Part shown: piece by piece, positions 30,500 through 41,534 of the stretch
How the letters are laid out: each line of letters starts with the position of its first letter
How positions within the stretch are numbered: position 1 is the first letter of the stretch
Source of the DNA: Buttiauxella massiliensis
GTDB lineage: Bacteria > Pseudomonadota > Gammaproteobacteria > Enterobacterales > Enterobacteriaceae
Length of the DNA: 64,000 bases
Assembly: GCF_902500225.1 (NCBI RefSeq)
Contig: NZ_LR722649.1
Location: 334,438 to 398,437, forward strand
Reading direction: 5' to 3'
Made by a program: the position numbers and the translations under genes
The notes under the pieces: generated by a model
Database searches by the model: none
Seen by the model: only the letters and a program-made list of their open reading frames with translations
Told to the model about the DNA's origin: nothing

Positions 30500-31228
30500 T
30501 TATGCCATTTTCTTAGCCAATTTACGGCCTATGGTCTCTAAAATATAAATGACAGGGATTTGCGTGGTGATGTCATACACCCCGCCGACGCGTGTAAGTG
30601 GAATGTGCCAGGAGATATTAAAGTCAGCAAGCTTCGCCAGCGCTGAGTTCTCGTGGCTGGTAATGGAGAGCACTTTACAGTTGTGCAGGCTGAACTGGCT
30701 GGCGAAGCGCAGGATCTCTTCTGTTTCACCGGAGACTGAAAGAACAATTGCCAGGGCATTTTTCGCCATATCATTAGTGACTGGGAAATAAGGGTCATCA
30801 ATATGGTTACTAAATTTTCCGACATTAGAAAAGAAACGTGCACCATATTTAGCCAAAGCACCCGAAGTACCTGCTCCGACAAATATAATTCGTTCTGATG
30901 AACAAATAATATCAACTGCCTGATCAATTAAATTATCAAACTCTTCATTATTAGTGCTTTTAAAAAAGCTGATTATTTCACTCGGGCCAAAATTAACCAG
31001 CTGCTCATCATTTTGCTCAAGATACAATTTAAAGCGCACACGAAATTCAGAATAGCCTTCGCAATTTAGCTTGCGGCAAAAACGCAGCACTGTTGTCGTG
31101 GAAACACCCACCGCATCAGCCAACTCGCGGATTGTCATGTACATCACTTTGTCACGATTTTTGATGACAAAATTATAGACCAGCATTTCCAGGCCATTGA
31201 GATTGGCAATTGCTGCATGAGTAAACAT
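30500..31228 (-). CDS. RpiR/MurR-type regulator with SIS domain
   Basis: A 242-residue transcription factor. The N-terminal HTH_6 domain (about residues 1-75) has the recognition region IRELADAVGVSTTTVLRFCRKL. The C-terminal SIS sugar-phosphate isomerase-like domain (about 100-230) has IIFVGAGTSGALAKYGARF and the serine-rich VLSVSGETEEIL. Members sense phosphosugars. Its position directly upstream of bglA suggests it controls this gene in response to a phosphorylated glucoside or glucose 6-phosphate; this is inferred. It lies 15 bases downstream of the HD-domain gene on the same strand. Confidence 0.88.
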   Translation of the reverse strand: MFTHAAIANLNGLEMLVYNFVIKNRDKVMYMTIRELADAVGVSTTTVLRFCRKLNCEGYSEFRVRFKLYLEQNDEQLVNFGPSEIISFFKSTNNEEFDNLIDQAVDIICSSERIIFVGAGTSGALAKYGARFFSNVGKFSNHIDDPYFPVTNDMAKNALAIVLSVSGETEEILRFASQFSLHNCKVLSITSHENSALAKLADFNISWHIPLTRVGGVYDITTQIPVIYILETIGRKLAKKMA

Positions 31229-31243
31229 CTGGGTCTTCCCGAA

Positions 31244-31840
31244 TTAAATTAACCAGCCTTTTTCTTGCGCTGAATATAAATGACCGACGACATGTTGCCA
31301 TAATTCGGGCCAGCTTTCGCCCACCAGCGCGTTGCGCTTCAACACTTGTTCGAGCGAAATTCCATTCTCGCGCCAGCTTTGCCCATCGTTATGCAAATTT
31401 TGCAGGATAGGGAGGATTCTATCGAGTGCTCCTGCAAAGCGAGAATCGGCGGTGGCACCGGCTTCATATTCCAGCCATAGCTGTAAAAACAGAGTGCTCT
31501 GTGGTTCAGGTAACAATCCAAACAACCTTTCAGCTGCGATGGCTTCTTTCTCGGCAATGGCTGCGCGAGCGGCAAGGTCATAAACCAGGACATCACCGAC
31601 ATCTATCTCGACGATATCATGCAGTAATGCCATCTGGACGACGCGGCAAATATCAACATTTTCTGGAGCGAAGGGAGCAAGACTCATGGCTGCTACGGCA
31701 AAATGCCAGCTATGTTCAGCGGAGTTCTCGGGGCGACCATGACCGATAATCTTAGTACGGCGCTCAACAAGTTTTAGCTTGTCGATCTCCATCAGAAAGT
31801 TAATCACTTCACTCATTGCGCCGAAAGCTAGCTGCGTCAT
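31244..31840 (-). CDS. HD-domain phosphohydrolase (YfbR/HDDC2-like)
   Basis: A 198-residue protein with a metal-binding HD domain. The His in SAEHSWHFAVAAMSL (residues 41-55), the HD pair in ALLHDIVEIDVGDVL near residue 74, and a later Asp in ALDRILPILQN near residue 139 make the expected H...HD...D set. The closest known functions are 5'-deoxynucleotidases, but the exact substrate is not known. The ATG at 31840 has a GGAG site seven bases upstream. It is first on the strand leading into the RpiR regulator and bglA; the functional link is unclear. Confidence 0.85.
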   Translation of the reverse strand: MTQLAFGAMSEVINFLMEIDKLKLVERRTKIIGHGRPENSAEHSWHFAVAAMSLAPFAPENVDICRVVQMALLHDIVEIDVGDVLVYDLAARAAIAEKEAIAAERLFGLLPEPQSTLFLQLWLEYEAGATADSRFAGALDRILPILQNLHNDGQSWRENGISLEQVLKRNALVGESWPELWQHVVGHLYSAQEKGWLI

Positions 31841-31953
31841 CCTGGTGCTCCATTAGTAAATTATTGGTGTGAATATATTGTATCGATACCGTTATAAATT
31901 TTGATTGATTTATTTTAGCGTACAGGTGTTAGCTGGAATCGTTCTCAGCTATG

Positions 31954-32779
<826 letters not shown>

Positions 32780-32783
32780 TTAT

Positions 32784-32818
32784 CCGTCGCCCCATGTGCA
32801 GGGCGACGGCGGGTTGTT
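32784..32818. terminator. Terminator between yqfA and ygfZ
   Basis: A perfect nine-base stem CCGTCGCCC (32784-32792) / GGGCGACGG (32801-32809) with an 8-base loop, followed by CGGGTTGTTTT. It lies between converging genes. Confidence 0.75.
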
Positions 32819-33805
32819 TTACTCATCTTCTAACGAATATGGCAGTCGCTCAATAACCAGCTCGCTGCCGACATCATCACGAACGCGCAGCACGCTATTG
32901 GCTTCCAGATCGTTGTTCATCACAACCTGAACCAATACTCGCCCATCATCAAGCTGGCTGGCTGCCAGTACCGTACCGGTGCGACGCCAGTTATCACCCA
33001 TTTTCAACTCCAGGTCTTCACCAGCTTCCGGTAAGCGGCTGGCTTTGCCTGCGAGATACCATAGAGCACGCTTGTTAGCGCCACGGAATTTCGCACGAGC
33101 CACCATTTCCTGACCGGTGTAACAACCTTTTTTGAAGCTGATACCGCCCAGCGCCTGAAGGTTCGTTGCCTGTGGGATGAACTGCGCGCTGTTAACCGGT
33201 TCAATAACCGGAATACCGGCTTCAATCTCCAGAGCTAACCATTGCTGGCTGTCGTTACGCTGTGCTTCACCCTGTAATTTTTCAGCCAGTATTTGCGCGG
33301 TAGATTCATCAGTTACCAGCATGAAACGCTCGGCAGGTAAGTTGAACCATAGGAGCGTGGTAGCACCTTCTTGTACAACCGGATTCTCTGCATCAGGCAA
33401 GGTGGCAAAGAGATTAGCCAGCGCAGCGCGAGCCTGGAAACCTGCAACGCCCATCAGCACGCTTTCATCATCTGGAGCGATGGTGACTTTGGAAAATACT
33501 GCATATTTTTTTAGCTCAACAAGCTGCGCATCACGCAGGTTTCGGCGCTCAATCAAGGCAAAACCCTCGCCACGATGGAACAGGCGCAGGTTGCTCCACA
33601 TTTTCCCTTTCGCGTCACAATGCGCGCAAAGTGTGTGCTGATTTGCAGCCAGTTGTGCAACGTCGGTCGTGACCTGGCCTTGTAGGTAGGTTTCTGCATC
33701 TTTGCCTGTCACGCTTGCCAGTGCCCAATCATCAAGAGTCATGAGTGTTAGCGGCAGGCGGGCTGCGGCCGTAGGCTGACGCGGAGGAAATGGAGTGAAA
33801 GCCAT
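32819..33805 (-). CDS. ygfZ: Folate-binding Fe-S assembly factor YgfZ
   Basis: A cytosolic protein that binds tetrahydrofolate and helps make or repair certain iron-sulfur enzymes, including MiaB. The ATG at 33805 gives 328 residues (E. coli 326) and the family N terminus [13 protein letters not shown]; the longer frame to 33937 adds unrelated residues. The key motif [17 protein letters not shown] with its conserved Cys is near residue 227. It is related to the T protein of the glycine system (gcvT in this window). It is divergent from sdhE. Confidence 0.95.
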   Translation of the reverse strand: MAFTPFPPRQPTAAARLPLTLMTLDDWALASVTGKDAETYLQGQVTTDVAQLAANQHTLCAHCDAKGKMWSNLRLFHRGEGFALIERRNLRDAQLVELKKYAVFSKVTIAPDDESVLMGVAGFQARAALANLFATLPDAENPVVQEGATTLLWFNLPAERFMLVTDESTAQILAEKLQGEAQRNDSQQWLALEIEAGIPVIEPVNSAQFIPQATNLQALGGISFKKGCYTGQEMVARAKFRGANKRALWYLAGKASRLPEAGEDLELKMGDNWRRTGTVLAASQLDDGRVLVQVVMNNDLEANSVLRVRDDVGSELVIERLPYSLEDE

Positions 33806-34052
33806 AGTTATGTCCCTGGGTTTTGAGCAAATGAATTGGCTCAATGGTAAAAGAGCCATTTGGCAATGCAAGCAGTTTGATAACGCGAGTTGTGCGCTTA
33901 CGCGTTTTCTCGCAAGGTTAATGCAACAGCAACGCATTACAGATTTTTCTCACGATAAAGCGCGCAAACGGTAACATTCATTTAATGCGTGCCATAAAAA
34001 CACGTTACACTAACATTTGTACCTACTTTGTCAGAGAACCAGGAAAGAGCAC

Positions 34053-34319
34053 ATGGATATCAATAACAAAGCCCGGATTCATTGGGCGTGCCGCCGGGGA
34101 ATGCGCGAGCTGGATATTTCGATTATGCCATTCTTCGAATATGAATATGACTCGTTAAGCACTGAGGATAAGCAGTTGTTTGTCCGTTTGCTGGAAAGCG
34201 ATGATCCAGACCTGTTCAATTGGTTAATGAATCATGGCAAACCGGCAGATACAGAGCTGGAACGGATGGTGACACTGATTCAGACACGGAATAAAGAACG
34301 TGGTCCTGTGGCAATCTGA
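34053..34319 (+). CDS. sdhE: FAD assembly factor SdhE
   Basis: An 88-residue protein that promotes covalent flavin attachment to succinate dehydrogenase and fumarate reductase. The ATG at 34053, with AGGAAAG upstream, gives the E. coli length. The RGxxE motif is RGMRE at residues 15-19, followed by DISIMPFFE. The C terminus overlaps the GTG start of the next gene by 20 bases, so the two are translationally coupled, as in E. coli. Confidence 0.96.
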   Translation: MDINNKARIHWACRRGMRELDISIMPFFEYEYDSLSTEDKQLFVRLLESDDPDLFNWLMNHGKPADTELERMVTLIQTRNKERGPVAI

Positions 34320-34722
34320 TCTTCGCGTCTCCTGGCGTGCACAATGGCTGTCTCTTTTGGCTCATGGTCTGGTCGCCCTATTAGTGCTGCTAATGCCGTG
34401 GCCGATGAGCTATACGCTAATCTGGATGCTGCTACTTTCGCTGGTTGTATTTGACAGTGTGCGCAGCCAGCGGCGCATCCATGCCTGCCAGGGCGAAATG
34501 AAACTTCTGACCGACTACCATCTGCGTTGGCAAAACCAGGAGTGGGAAATCGTTGGTTCCCCTTGGGTTTTACGCAGTGGCATGATGCTGCGCTTACGAC
34601 GAGTCGGGCGCAAACGCTGCCAGCATTTATGGCTGTCCGCTGATAGCATGGACACGGGTGAGTGGCGTGATTTACGTCGCCTGATGCTGCAACAACAGGC
34701 GAGTGGAAGTGGGGAAGCTTAA
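34300..34722 (+). CDS. ygfX: Inner-membrane protein YgfX (CptA)
   Basis: A 140-residue protein with two hydrophobic segments in the first 50 residues ([18 protein letters not shown] and [12 protein letters not shown]) and a cytosolic C-terminal part. E. coli YgfX was first described as the toxin of a pair with SdhE; the SdhE flavinylation role makes a true toxin-antitoxin function doubtful. The start is GTG at 34300, inside sdhE, giving [20 protein letters not shown] as in E. coli. It converges on fldB with only seven bases between stop codons. Confidence 0.93.
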   Translation: MVLWQSDLRVSWRAQWLSLLAHGLVALLVLLMPWPMSYTLIWMLLLSLVVFDSVRSQRRIHACQGEMKLLTDYHLRWQNQEWEIVGSPWVLRSGMMLRLRRVGRKRCQHLWLSADSMDTGEWRDLRRLMLQQQASGSGEA

Positions 34723-34729
34723 ACAGCTT

Positions 34730-35251
34730 TCAGGCAAAATGTTCGGCCATTTCCGCAAGAATTTGCTCACACCAGGTTTCGATTCGCTCATCGCTTAAAT
34801 CGTACTGATTGGTTTCATCAAGCGCCAGGCCAACGAACAGTTGCCCATCGGCAATAACCGGTTTCGGGCTAGTAAACTCGTAACCTTCAGTTGGCCAATA
34901 GCCAATAAACTGAGCGCCGCGTGGGGCCAGTTTGTCGTGGAGCATGCCCAGAGCATCAAGGAACCATTCACCGTAGCCGAGCTGATCGCCCATGCCATAA
35001 AGCGCAACCAGTTTGCCTTCAAGATTCAGATTATCCAGTTGATCCCAGACGGCTTCCCAGTCTTCCTGTAATTCGCCGAAATCCCAGGTGGGGATACCGA
35101 GAATTAACACATCGTATTGTTCCATCATGGCTGGTGAATCATCTTTCAGATTGTGCAGTGTCACCAGTTCCGGGCCAATGATGTCACGAATTTTTTCGGC
35201 AGCCATTTCGGTGTAACAAGTGCTGGAGCCATAAAAAAGGCCAATGTTCAT
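34730..35251 (-). CDS. fldB: Flavodoxin 2
   Basis: An FMN electron carrier of 173 residues, the E. coli length. The ATG at 35251 is chosen because it starts the flavodoxin fold ([20 protein letters not shown]) with the phosphate loop at residues 8-13; the longer frame to 35305 is unlikely. The aromatic flavin loops [12 protein letters not shown] near 56 and YGLGDQ-like [13 protein letters not shown] near 88 are present. The E. coli gene is induced by SoxRS; no soxbox was checked here. It is divergent from xerD. Confidence 0.95.
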   Translation of the reverse strand: MNIGLFYGSSTCYTEMAAEKIRDIIGPELVTLHNLKDDSPAMMEQYDVLILGIPTWDFGELQEDWEAVWDQLDNLNLEGKLVALYGMGDQLGYGEWFLDALGMLHDKLAPRGAQFIGYWPTEGYEFTSPKPVIADGQLFVGLALDETNQYDLSDERIETWCEQILAEMAEHFA

Positions 35252-35351
35252 CGCGTTAACAACTCTTTTAAAAACGTGCAGGATTGCAAGTGTATCAGAT
35301 CCCATTGTGCATCATGCATAATGGACACAATTCGCCAAATGTGAGGCTGTA

Positions 35352-36248
35352 GTGGAACAGGATCTGGCCCGAATCGAACAATTTCTTGATGCGCTCTGGC
35401 TTGAGCGGAATCTGGCACAAAACACGTTAGACTCCTACCGTCGGGATCTGAAGATGGTGGCGGAGTGGCTGGAACGTCACTCTCTGAGTCTGCTGAATGT
35501 GCAAACTGGCGATTTGCAGTCGCTGTTTGCTGAGCGCCTTGAAGGTGGATATAAAGCAACAAGTTCAGCGCGTATGCTGAGCGCGATTCGTCGGTTGTTT
35601 CAGTATCTCTACCGCGAAAAATTACGCGAAGATGACCCGAGTGTGATGCTTTCATCGCCCAAACTACCGCAGCGTTTGCCGAAAGATTTAAGCGAAGCGC
35701 AGGTAGAACGTCTACTGCAAGCTCCTTGTATAGATCAGCCTATTGAGTTGCGTGATAAAGCGATGCTCGAATTATTGTATGCTACCGGGCTGCGCGTATC
35801 TGAGTTAGTCGGCCTGACAATGAGTGATGTCAGCCTGCGTCAGGGTGTGGTGCGAGTCATCGGTAAAGGTAATAAAGAACGCCTGGTGCCGATGGGCGAA
35901 GAGGCGGTTTACTGGGTGGAAAACTACCTGGAGCATGGGCGGCCATGGCTGCTCAATGGCGTGTCGATTGATACTGTTTTCCCGAGCAATCGTGCCCAAC
36001 AAATGACGCGCCAGACATTCTGGCATCGCATTAAGCACTATGCGGTGCAGGCTGGAATCGATAGCGAAAAGCTGTCACCGCACGTTCTGCGACACGCATT
36101 TGCCACGCATTTACTGAACCATGGTGCGGATTTGCGAGTCGTACAGATGTTGCTTGGACACAGCGATTTGTCCACCACACAAATTTATACGCATGTAGCT
36201 ACTGAGCGGTTACGCCAGCTACATCAACAGCACCACCCACGAGCGTGA
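35352..36248 (+). CDS. xerD: Tyrosine recombinase XerD
   Basis: A site-specific recombinase that, with XerC and FtsK, resolves chromosome dimers at dif. It has 298 residues, as in E. coli. The core-binding domain is at about residues 1-108 and the catalytic domain follows. The catalytic Arg is in LYATGLRVSELVGL, the H-x-x-R in LSPHVLRHAFATHL, the His in LLGHSDLSTTQIY, and the nucleophile Tyr in TQIYTHV near residue 279. The start is GTG at 35352. This is the housekeeping recombinase in its normal place (xerD-dsbC-recJ), not a mobile-element integrase. Confidence 0.97.
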   Translation: MEQDLARIEQFLDALWLERNLAQNTLDSYRRDLKMVAEWLERHSLSLLNVQTGDLQSLFAERLEGGYKATSSARMLSAIRRLFQYLYREKLREDDPSVMLSSPKLPQRLPKDLSEAQVERLLQAPCIDQPIELRDKAMLELLYATGLRVSELVGLTMSDVSLRQGVVRVIGKGNKERLVPMGEEAVYWVENYLEHGRPWLLNGVSIDTVFPSNRAQQMTRQTFWHRIKHYAVQAGIDSEKLSPHVLRHAFATHLLNHGADLRVVQMLLGHSDLSTTQIYTHVATERLRQLHQQHHPRA

Positions 36249-36271
36249 GTGGTAGAAGATAAGGAATCATC

Positions 36272-36988
36272 ATGAAAAAGCGTTTGTGGCTGCTCCCATT
36301 ATTAGCGGTCTCTGTGTCCGGTTTTGTTCATGCTGACGACGCAGCAATCAAGCAGTCTCTTGCTAAGTTAGGCGTGCAAAATGCTGACATTCAGTCGGCA
36401 CCTGTTGCGGGCATGAAAACGGTATTAACCGATAGCGGCGTTTTGTATGTGACCGAAGACGGTAAACACGTTATTCAGGGGCCGCTGTACGATGTGAGCG
36501 GTGCGCAGCCTGTTAACGTTACCAATCAGCTGCTGGTGGGTAAACTTAAAGCGCTTGAAAAAGAGATGATCGTTTACAAAGCGCCGCAAGAGAAACACGT
36601 CATTACGGTGTTTACCGACATTACCTGCGGCTATTGTCACAAGCTGCACGAAGAGATGAAAGACTACAATGCGTTGGGGATTACCGTGCGTTATCTGGCC
36701 TTCCCACGCCAGGGCCTGCAAAGCCAGACCGAAAACGACATGAAAGGCATCTGGTGTGCAAAAGACCCTAAAAAGGCCTTCGATGCGGCGATGAAAGGCG
36801 AAGCGGTAGCTGGCGGGGCTTGCGATATGAATATCGCGAACCATTACAACCTGGGCGTGCAGTTCGGCATTCAGGGGACGCCTGCGATTGTGCTGAGTAA
36901 CGGCACGGTTATTCCTGGCTATCAGGGGCCGAAAGAGATGAAGCAAATGCTGGATGCACACCAGCAACTGACCAATGTAGGTGGGTAG
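36272..36988 (+). CDS. dsbC: Periplasmic disulfide isomerase DsbC
   Basis: A 238-residue thioredoxin-fold isomerase that corrects wrong disulfides in the periplasm and is kept reduced by DsbD. The signal peptide is about residues 1-21 (ends GFVHA), followed by the dimerisation domain (about 22-82). The active site C119-G-Y-C122 lies in FTDITCGYCHKLHEE, and a second structural Cys pair is in IWCAKD and GGACDMN. The cis-Pro is in QGTPAIVL. It lies 23 bases after xerD and 7 bases before recJ. Confidence 0.96.
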   Translation: MKKRLWLLPLLAVSVSGFVHADDAAIKQSLAKLGVQNADIQSAPVAGMKTVLTDSGVLYVTEDGKHVIQGPLYDVSGAQPVNVTNQLLVGKLKALEKEMIVYKAPQEKHVITVFTDITCGYCHKLHEEMKDYNALGITVRYLAFPRQGLQSQTENDMKGIWCAKDPKKAFDAAMKGEAVAGGACDMNIANHYNLGVQFGIQGTPAIVLSNGTVIPGYQGPKEMKQMLDAHQQLTNVGG

Positions 36989-36995
36989 TTAAAGG

Positions 36996-38729
36996 GTGAA
37001 ACAGCAAACACAACTTCGCCGCCGTACGGTCGATGAATCCGTGGTCTTACCCCAGCAATTGCACCCACTTTTAAAACGCCTTTACGCCAGCCGTGGTGTG
37101 CGCGGCGAGCAAGACCTGGAACGCAGTGTGAAGGGAATGCTCTCGTGGCAACAACTTAATGGCATGGATAAAGCCGTTGAGATACTGCATAACGCTTTCC
37201 GTGAAGGTTTGCGCATTATCGTGGTCGGTGATTTTGATGCCGATGGCGCGACCAGTACCGCGTTAAGTGTTCTGGGGTTGCGCAGCCTTGGGTGCCAAAA
37301 CGTTAGCTATCTCGTACCTAACCGTTTCGACGACGGTTATGGTTTGAGCCCGGAAGTTGTGGATCAAGCTCATGCGCGTGGCGCGCAGATGATCTTGACC
37401 GTCGATAACGGGATCTCTTCCCATAGCGGTGTTGAACGAGCTCACGCACTGGGCATTCCGGTAGTCGTGACGGATCATCACCTGCCGGGGCCTGAACTTC
37501 CAGCGGCTGATGCCATCGTTAACCCAAATTTGGTTGATTGTGAGTTCCCGTCAAAATCACTTGCCGGTGTTGGCGTAGCCTTTTATCTGATGCTGGCGAT
37601 GCGTGCTCATCTGCGTGATTGCGGTTGGTTTGAACAGCAGGGTCTGGCGATTCCAAACATTGCAGAACTGCTGGATCTGGTGGCGTTAGGCACCGTGGCT
37701 GACGTTGTTCCGCTTGATACCAATAACCGCATTTTGACCTGGCAGGGCTTGAGCCGTATTCGTGCAGGCAAGTGTCGCCCAGGTATTAAAGCACTGCTGG
37801 AAGTTGCTAACCGTGAGCCGCAAAAACTTGCAGCCAGCGATTTGGGCTTTGCGCTAGGTCCGCGCCTGAATGCGGCAGGGCGCCTGGACGATATGTCCGT
37901 AGGTGTGGCGCTACTGCTCAGTGAAAATATTGCTGAAGCACGGATGTTGGCCAATGAGCTGGATGCACTCAATCAGACACGTAAAGAGATTGAGCAAGGC
38001 ATGCAGGTTGAAGCGCTAACGCTGTGCCAACAACTTGAGCACAGCCATGATGAGTTGCCATATGGCCTGGCGATGTACCACCCGGAATGGCATCAGGGCG
38101 TGGTCGGTATCCTGGCTTCACGTATCAAAGAGCGCTTTAACCGCCCGGTAATTGCATTTGCACCCGCGGGTGACGGCACGCTGAAAGGTTCTGGCCGCTC
38201 GGTGCAAGGCTTGCATATGCGCGATGCTCTTGAGCGTCTCGATACTCTGTATCCTGGGATGATGCTGAAATTTGGCGGCCATGCAATGGCGGCAGGTTTG
38301 TCGCTGGAAGAGGCGAAATTCGAAGAATTCCGTCAGCGCTTTGGCGATTTGATCGGCGAATGGCTTGATCCCGCATTGCTTCAGGGCGTGATTTGGTCAG
38401 ACGGTGCTATTTCTGCGCAAGAGATGACGTTGGAAACCGCTGAGATGCTGCGCGATGCCGGGCCGTGGGGGCAGATGTTCCCTGAGCCATTATTTGACGG
38501 CAAATTCCGTTTGTTACAACAACGGCTGGTGGGCGAGCGTCATCTTAAAGTGATGGTTGAACCCATCGGCGGTGGACCGTTGATTGACGGCATTGCTTTT
38601 AACGTGGATACCGCATGCTGGCCGGATAACGGCGTGCGTGAAGTTGAATTGGCTTTCAAGCTGGACGTAAATGAGTTTCGCGGTAATCGCAGCGTTCAGT
38701 TGTTAATCGATCATATCTGGCCTCTATAG
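36996..38729 (+). CDS. recJ: Single-strand-specific 5'-3' exonuclease RecJ
   Basis: A DHH-family nuclease of 577 residues used in recombination and mismatch repair. Metal-binding motifs are seen in order: [15 protein letters not shown] (near residue 75), TVDNGISSH near 132, VVTDHHLP near 158, and GVAFYL. The DHHA1 motif, [12 protein letters not shown], is near residue 426. The start is GTG at 36996, seven bases after dsbC. Low expression from a GTG start and weak site is also known in E. coli recJ. Confidence 0.96.
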   Translation: MKQQTQLRRRTVDESVVLPQQLHPLLKRLYASRGVRGEQDLERSVKGMLSWQQLNGMDKAVEILHNAFREGLRIIVVGDFDADGATSTALSVLGLRSLGCQNVSYLVPNRFDDGYGLSPEVVDQAHARGAQMILTVDNGISSHSGVERAHALGIPVVVTDHHLPGPELPAADAIVNPNLVDCEFPSKSLAGVGVAFYLMLAMRAHLRDCGWFEQQGLAIPNIAELLDLVALGTVADVVPLDTNNRILTWQGLSRIRAGKCRPGIKALLEVANREPQKLAASDLGFALGPRLNAAGRLDDMSVGVALLLSENIAEARMLANELDALNQTRKEIEQGMQVEALTLCQQLEHSHDELPYGLAMYHPEWHQGVVGILASRIKERFNRPVIAFAPAGDGTLKGSGRSVQGLHMRDALERLDTLYPGMMLKFGGHAMAAGLSLEEAKFEEFRQRFGDLIGEWLDPALLQGVIWSDGAISAQEMTLETAEMLRDAGPWGQMFPEPLFDGKFRLLQQRLVGERHLKVMVEPIGGGPLIDGIAFNVDTACWPDNGVREVELAFKLDVNEFRGNRSVQLLIDHIWPL

Positions 38730-38847
38730 CCCTATTACTTGGCTATTAACGGGCAACAAAGCTATAAAAAGCGGCGTAATTCCGGTAAACTTTCCGGTCT
38801 ACGACCGCATTTTCGTCTTCTGTCATCAACATAAGATAATACAGACC

Positions 38848-39946
38848 ATGTTTGAAATTAACCCGGTAAAAAACCGCATCCAGGACCTCACTGAGCGCAG
38901 CGACGTTCTTAGGGGGTATCTTTGACTATGATGCCAAGAAAGAGCGCCTGGAAGAAGTAAACGCAGAGCTGGAACAGCCTGATGTGTGGAACGAACCTGA
39001 ACGCGCGCAAGCGTTAGGTAAAGAGCGTTCCGCACTGGAAGCCATTGTCGATACATTGGACCAAATGACTCAGGGGCTGGAAGATGTTAACGGCTTGCTG
39101 GAGTTGGCCATCGAAGCCGACGACGAAGATACCTTCAATGAAACCATTGTTGAGATAGACCAGCTCGAAGCCAAACTGGCACAGCTGGAGTTCCGTCGTA
39201 TGTTCTCCGGCGAATATGACAGCGCTGACTGTTATATCGATATTCAGGCAGGTTCTGGCGGCACCGAAGCGCAAGACTGGGCCAGTATGTTGATGCGTAT
39301 GTATCTGCGTTGGGCAGAAGCGCGTGGCTTCAAAACCGAAATTATTGAAGAGTCTGAAGGTGAAGTTGCCGGTATTAAATCCGTGACTATTCGCATTCAG
39401 GGCGAATATGCCTTTGGCTGGTTACGTACCGAAACTGGCGTCCATCGTCTGGTCCGTAAGAGTCCGTTCGATTCCGGTGGCCGTCGCCATACCTCCTTTA
39501 GCTCCGCCTTCGTTTATCCAGAAGTGGATGACGATATTGATATCGAAATCAACCCGGCGGATCTGCGTATCGATGTGTATCGTGCATCTGGCGCAGGTGG
39601 TCAGCACGTTAACCGTACAGAATCCGCGGTGCGTATTACCCACCTTCCGACCAATACAGTGACTCAGTGCCAGAACGACCGTTCGCAGCATAAGAACAAA
39701 GATCAGGCAATGAAGCAGATGAAGGCGAAGTTATACGAGCTGGAAATGCAGAAGAAGAATGCTGAGAAGCAGTCGCTGGAAGACAATAAATCGGATATCG
39801 GCTGGGGCAGCCAGATTCGTTCTTACGTACTGGACGACTCCCGTATCAAAGACTTGCGTACAGGTGTAGAAACCCGTAACACGCAGGCGGTACTGGATGG
39901 CGATCTGGACAAATTTATCGAAGCAAGTTTGAAAGCAGGGTTATGA
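38848..39946 (+). CDS. prfB: Peptide chain release factor 2 (programmed +1 frameshift)
   Basis: RF2 ends translation at UGA and UAA. Reading from ATG 38848, an in-frame TGA occurs at codon 26 (38923-38925). The full 365-residue protein needs skipping of the T at 38923, i.e. join 38848-38922 and 38924-39946. The anticodon-mimic SPF motif is in [10 protein letters not shown] near residue 205, and the catalytic GGQ is residues 250-252 in SGAGGQHVN. Residue 246 is Ala (YRASGAGGQ), as in most bacteria, in contrast to the Thr of E. coli K-12. lysS follows 9 bases after the stop, as in E. coli. Confidence 0.97.
38911..38926 (+). promoter_or_regulatory. prfB autoregulatory frameshift signal
   Basis: AGGGGGTATCTTTGAC: the internal Shine-Dalgarno-like AGGGGG (38911-38916) sits just before the slippery CTT-TGA. 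The ribosome pauses at TGA when RF2 is scarce and slips +1 to read CTT then GAC. The sequence is identical to the E. coli site. Confidence 0.96.
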
Positions 39947-39955
39947 GGAACCAAC

Positions 39956-41470
39956 ATGTCTGAACAACAAGCACAGGGTACCGAAGCGGTCGATCTTAAT
40001 AATGAACTGAAAGCACGCCGCGAGAAGCTGGCAGGCCTGCGCGAGCAGGGCATTGCTTTCCCAAATGATTTCCGTCGCGATCATACCTCAGACCAATTGC
40101 ACGCTGACTTCGATGCGAAAGAGAACGAAGAGCTGGAAGAGCTGGGCATCGAAGTTGCCGTTGCTGGTCGTATGATGACTCGCCGTATCATGGGTAAAGC
40201 GTCTTTCGTTACCCTGCAAGATGTTGGTGGTCGCATTCAGCTTTACGTTGCGCGTGATGATTTGCCAGAAGGCATCTACAACGAGCAGTTCAAAAAATGG
40301 GACCTCGGTGACATCCTGGGTGCGCGCGGTAAGCTGTTCAAAACCAAAACCGGTGAGCTTTCTATTCACTGTACTGAACTGCGCCTGCTGACCAAAGCAC
40401 TGCGCCCGCTACCGGATAAATTCCACGGCCTGCAGGATCAAGAAGCGCGCTACCGCCAGCGTTACCTGGATCTGATCTCTAATGACGAATCCCGCAACAC
40501 CTTTAAAATTCGTTCGCAAATCATGGCTGGCGTTCGTCAGTTCATGGTGGCACGTGGATTTATGGAAGTTGAAACGCCAATGATGCAGGTTATCCCTGGC
40601 GGTGCGTCGGCTCGTCCGTTCATCACTCACCACAACGCGCTGGACATCGATATGTACCTGCGTATTGCGCCGGAACTGTATCTGAAGCGCCTGGTAGTGG
40701 GTGGTTTCGATCGCGTATTCGAGATCAACCGTAATTTCCGTAACGAAGGTATTTCTCCGCGTCACAACCCAGAGTTCACCATGATGGAACTCTATATGGC
40801 GTACGCGGATTACAAAGATCTGATCGAGCTGACCGAATCTCTGTTCCGTACTCTGGCACATGACGTGCTGGGTACTGCGCAGGTTAAGTATGGCGAAGAG
40901 ATCTTTGACTTCGACCAGCCATTCGCCAAATTGACCATGCGCGAAGCCATCAAAAAATACCGCCCGGAAACTGATATTGCAGATCTGGACGATATGGGCA
41001 AAGCACTGGAAATCGCAGCAGCTATCGGCATCAAAGTCGAGAAGAGCTGGGGCCTGGGCCGTGTAGTCACCGAGATCTTCGAAGAAGTGGCTGAAAGCCA
41101 CCTGATTCAGCCGACCTTCATTACTGAATACCCGGCAGAAGTTTCTCCACTGGCGCGTCGTAATGACGAAAATCCAGAAATCACTGACCGCTTCGAGTTC
41201 TTCATCGGCGGCCGTGAAATCGGTAATGGCTTCTCTGAGCTGAACGATGCAGAAGATCAGGCACAGCGCTTTGCTGACCAGGTTAATGCGAAAGACGCAG
41301 GCGACGACGAAGCGATGTTCTTCGACGAAGACTACGTAACTGCTCTGGAGCACGGCTTGCCACCAACGGCGGGTCTGGGCATTGGTATCGACCGTATGGT
41401 TATGCTGTTCACTAACAGCCACACCATCCGCGACGTTATCTTGTTCCCGGCTCTGCGCCCGGTTAAGTAA
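39956..41470 (+). CDS. lysS: Lysyl-tRNA synthetase, constitutive class II
   Basis: A cytosolic homodimeric enzyme of 504 residues that charges tRNA-Lys. The N-terminal OB-fold anticodon-binding domain is at about residues 65-145 ([20 protein letters not shown]). The class II core follows: motif 1 [20 protein letters not shown], motif 2 [20 protein letters not shown], motif 3 [14 protein letters not shown] near the C terminus. It is translated downstream of prfB and ends at a strong terminator. In E. coli idi lies downstream; here it is absent. Confidence 0.97.
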   Translation: MSEQQAQGTEAVDLNNELKARREKLAGLREQGIAFPNDFRRDHTSDQLHADFDAKENEELEELGIEVAVAGRMMTRRIMGKASFVTLQDVGGRIQLYVARDDLPEGIYNEQFKKWDLGDILGARGKLFKTKTGELSIHCTELRLLTKALRPLPDKFHGLQDQEARYRQRYLDLISNDESRNTFKIRSQIMAGVRQFMVARGFMEVETPMMQVIPGGASARPFITHHNALDIDMYLRIAPELYLKRLVVGGFDRVFEINRNFRNEGISPRHNPEFTMMELYMAYADYKDLIELTESLFRTLAHDVLGTAQVKYGEEIFDFDQPFAKLTMREAIKKYRPETDIADLDDMGKALEIAAAIGIKVEKSWGLGRVVTEIFEEVAESHLIQPTFITEYPAEVSPLARRNDENPEITDRFEFFIGGREIGNGFSELNDAEDQAQRFADQVNAKDAGDDEAMFFDEDYVTALEHGLPPTAGLGIGIDRMVMLFTNSHTIRDVILFPALRPVK

Positions 41471-41480
41471 GTTGTACTCG

Positions 41481-41510
41481 TTCCTCCCTTCGGGGAGGAA
41501 CCCATTTTTT
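41481..41510 (+). terminator. Terminator of prfB-lysS
   Basis: TTCCTCCC / GGGAGGAA stem with a TTCG tetraloop, followed by CCCATTTTTT. It lies 10 bases after the lysS stop. Confidence 0.92.
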
Positions 41511-41534
41511 AGTTAATGTATTCAGAGGATTGGT

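Noticed and set aside
34053..34722. sdhE-ygfX as a toxin-antitoxin system
   Set aside because: The early toxin-antitoxin proposal conflicts with the established flavinylation role of SdhE. The conserved core position argues for a housekeeping function.
35352..36248. Tyrosine recombinase as a sign of a mobile element
   Set aside because: It is the housekeeping XerD in its conserved place before dsbC and recJ.
40409..41422. 337-codon minus-strand frame inside lysS
   Set aside because: Antisense shadow; lysS on the plus strand has all class II synthetase motifs and full length.
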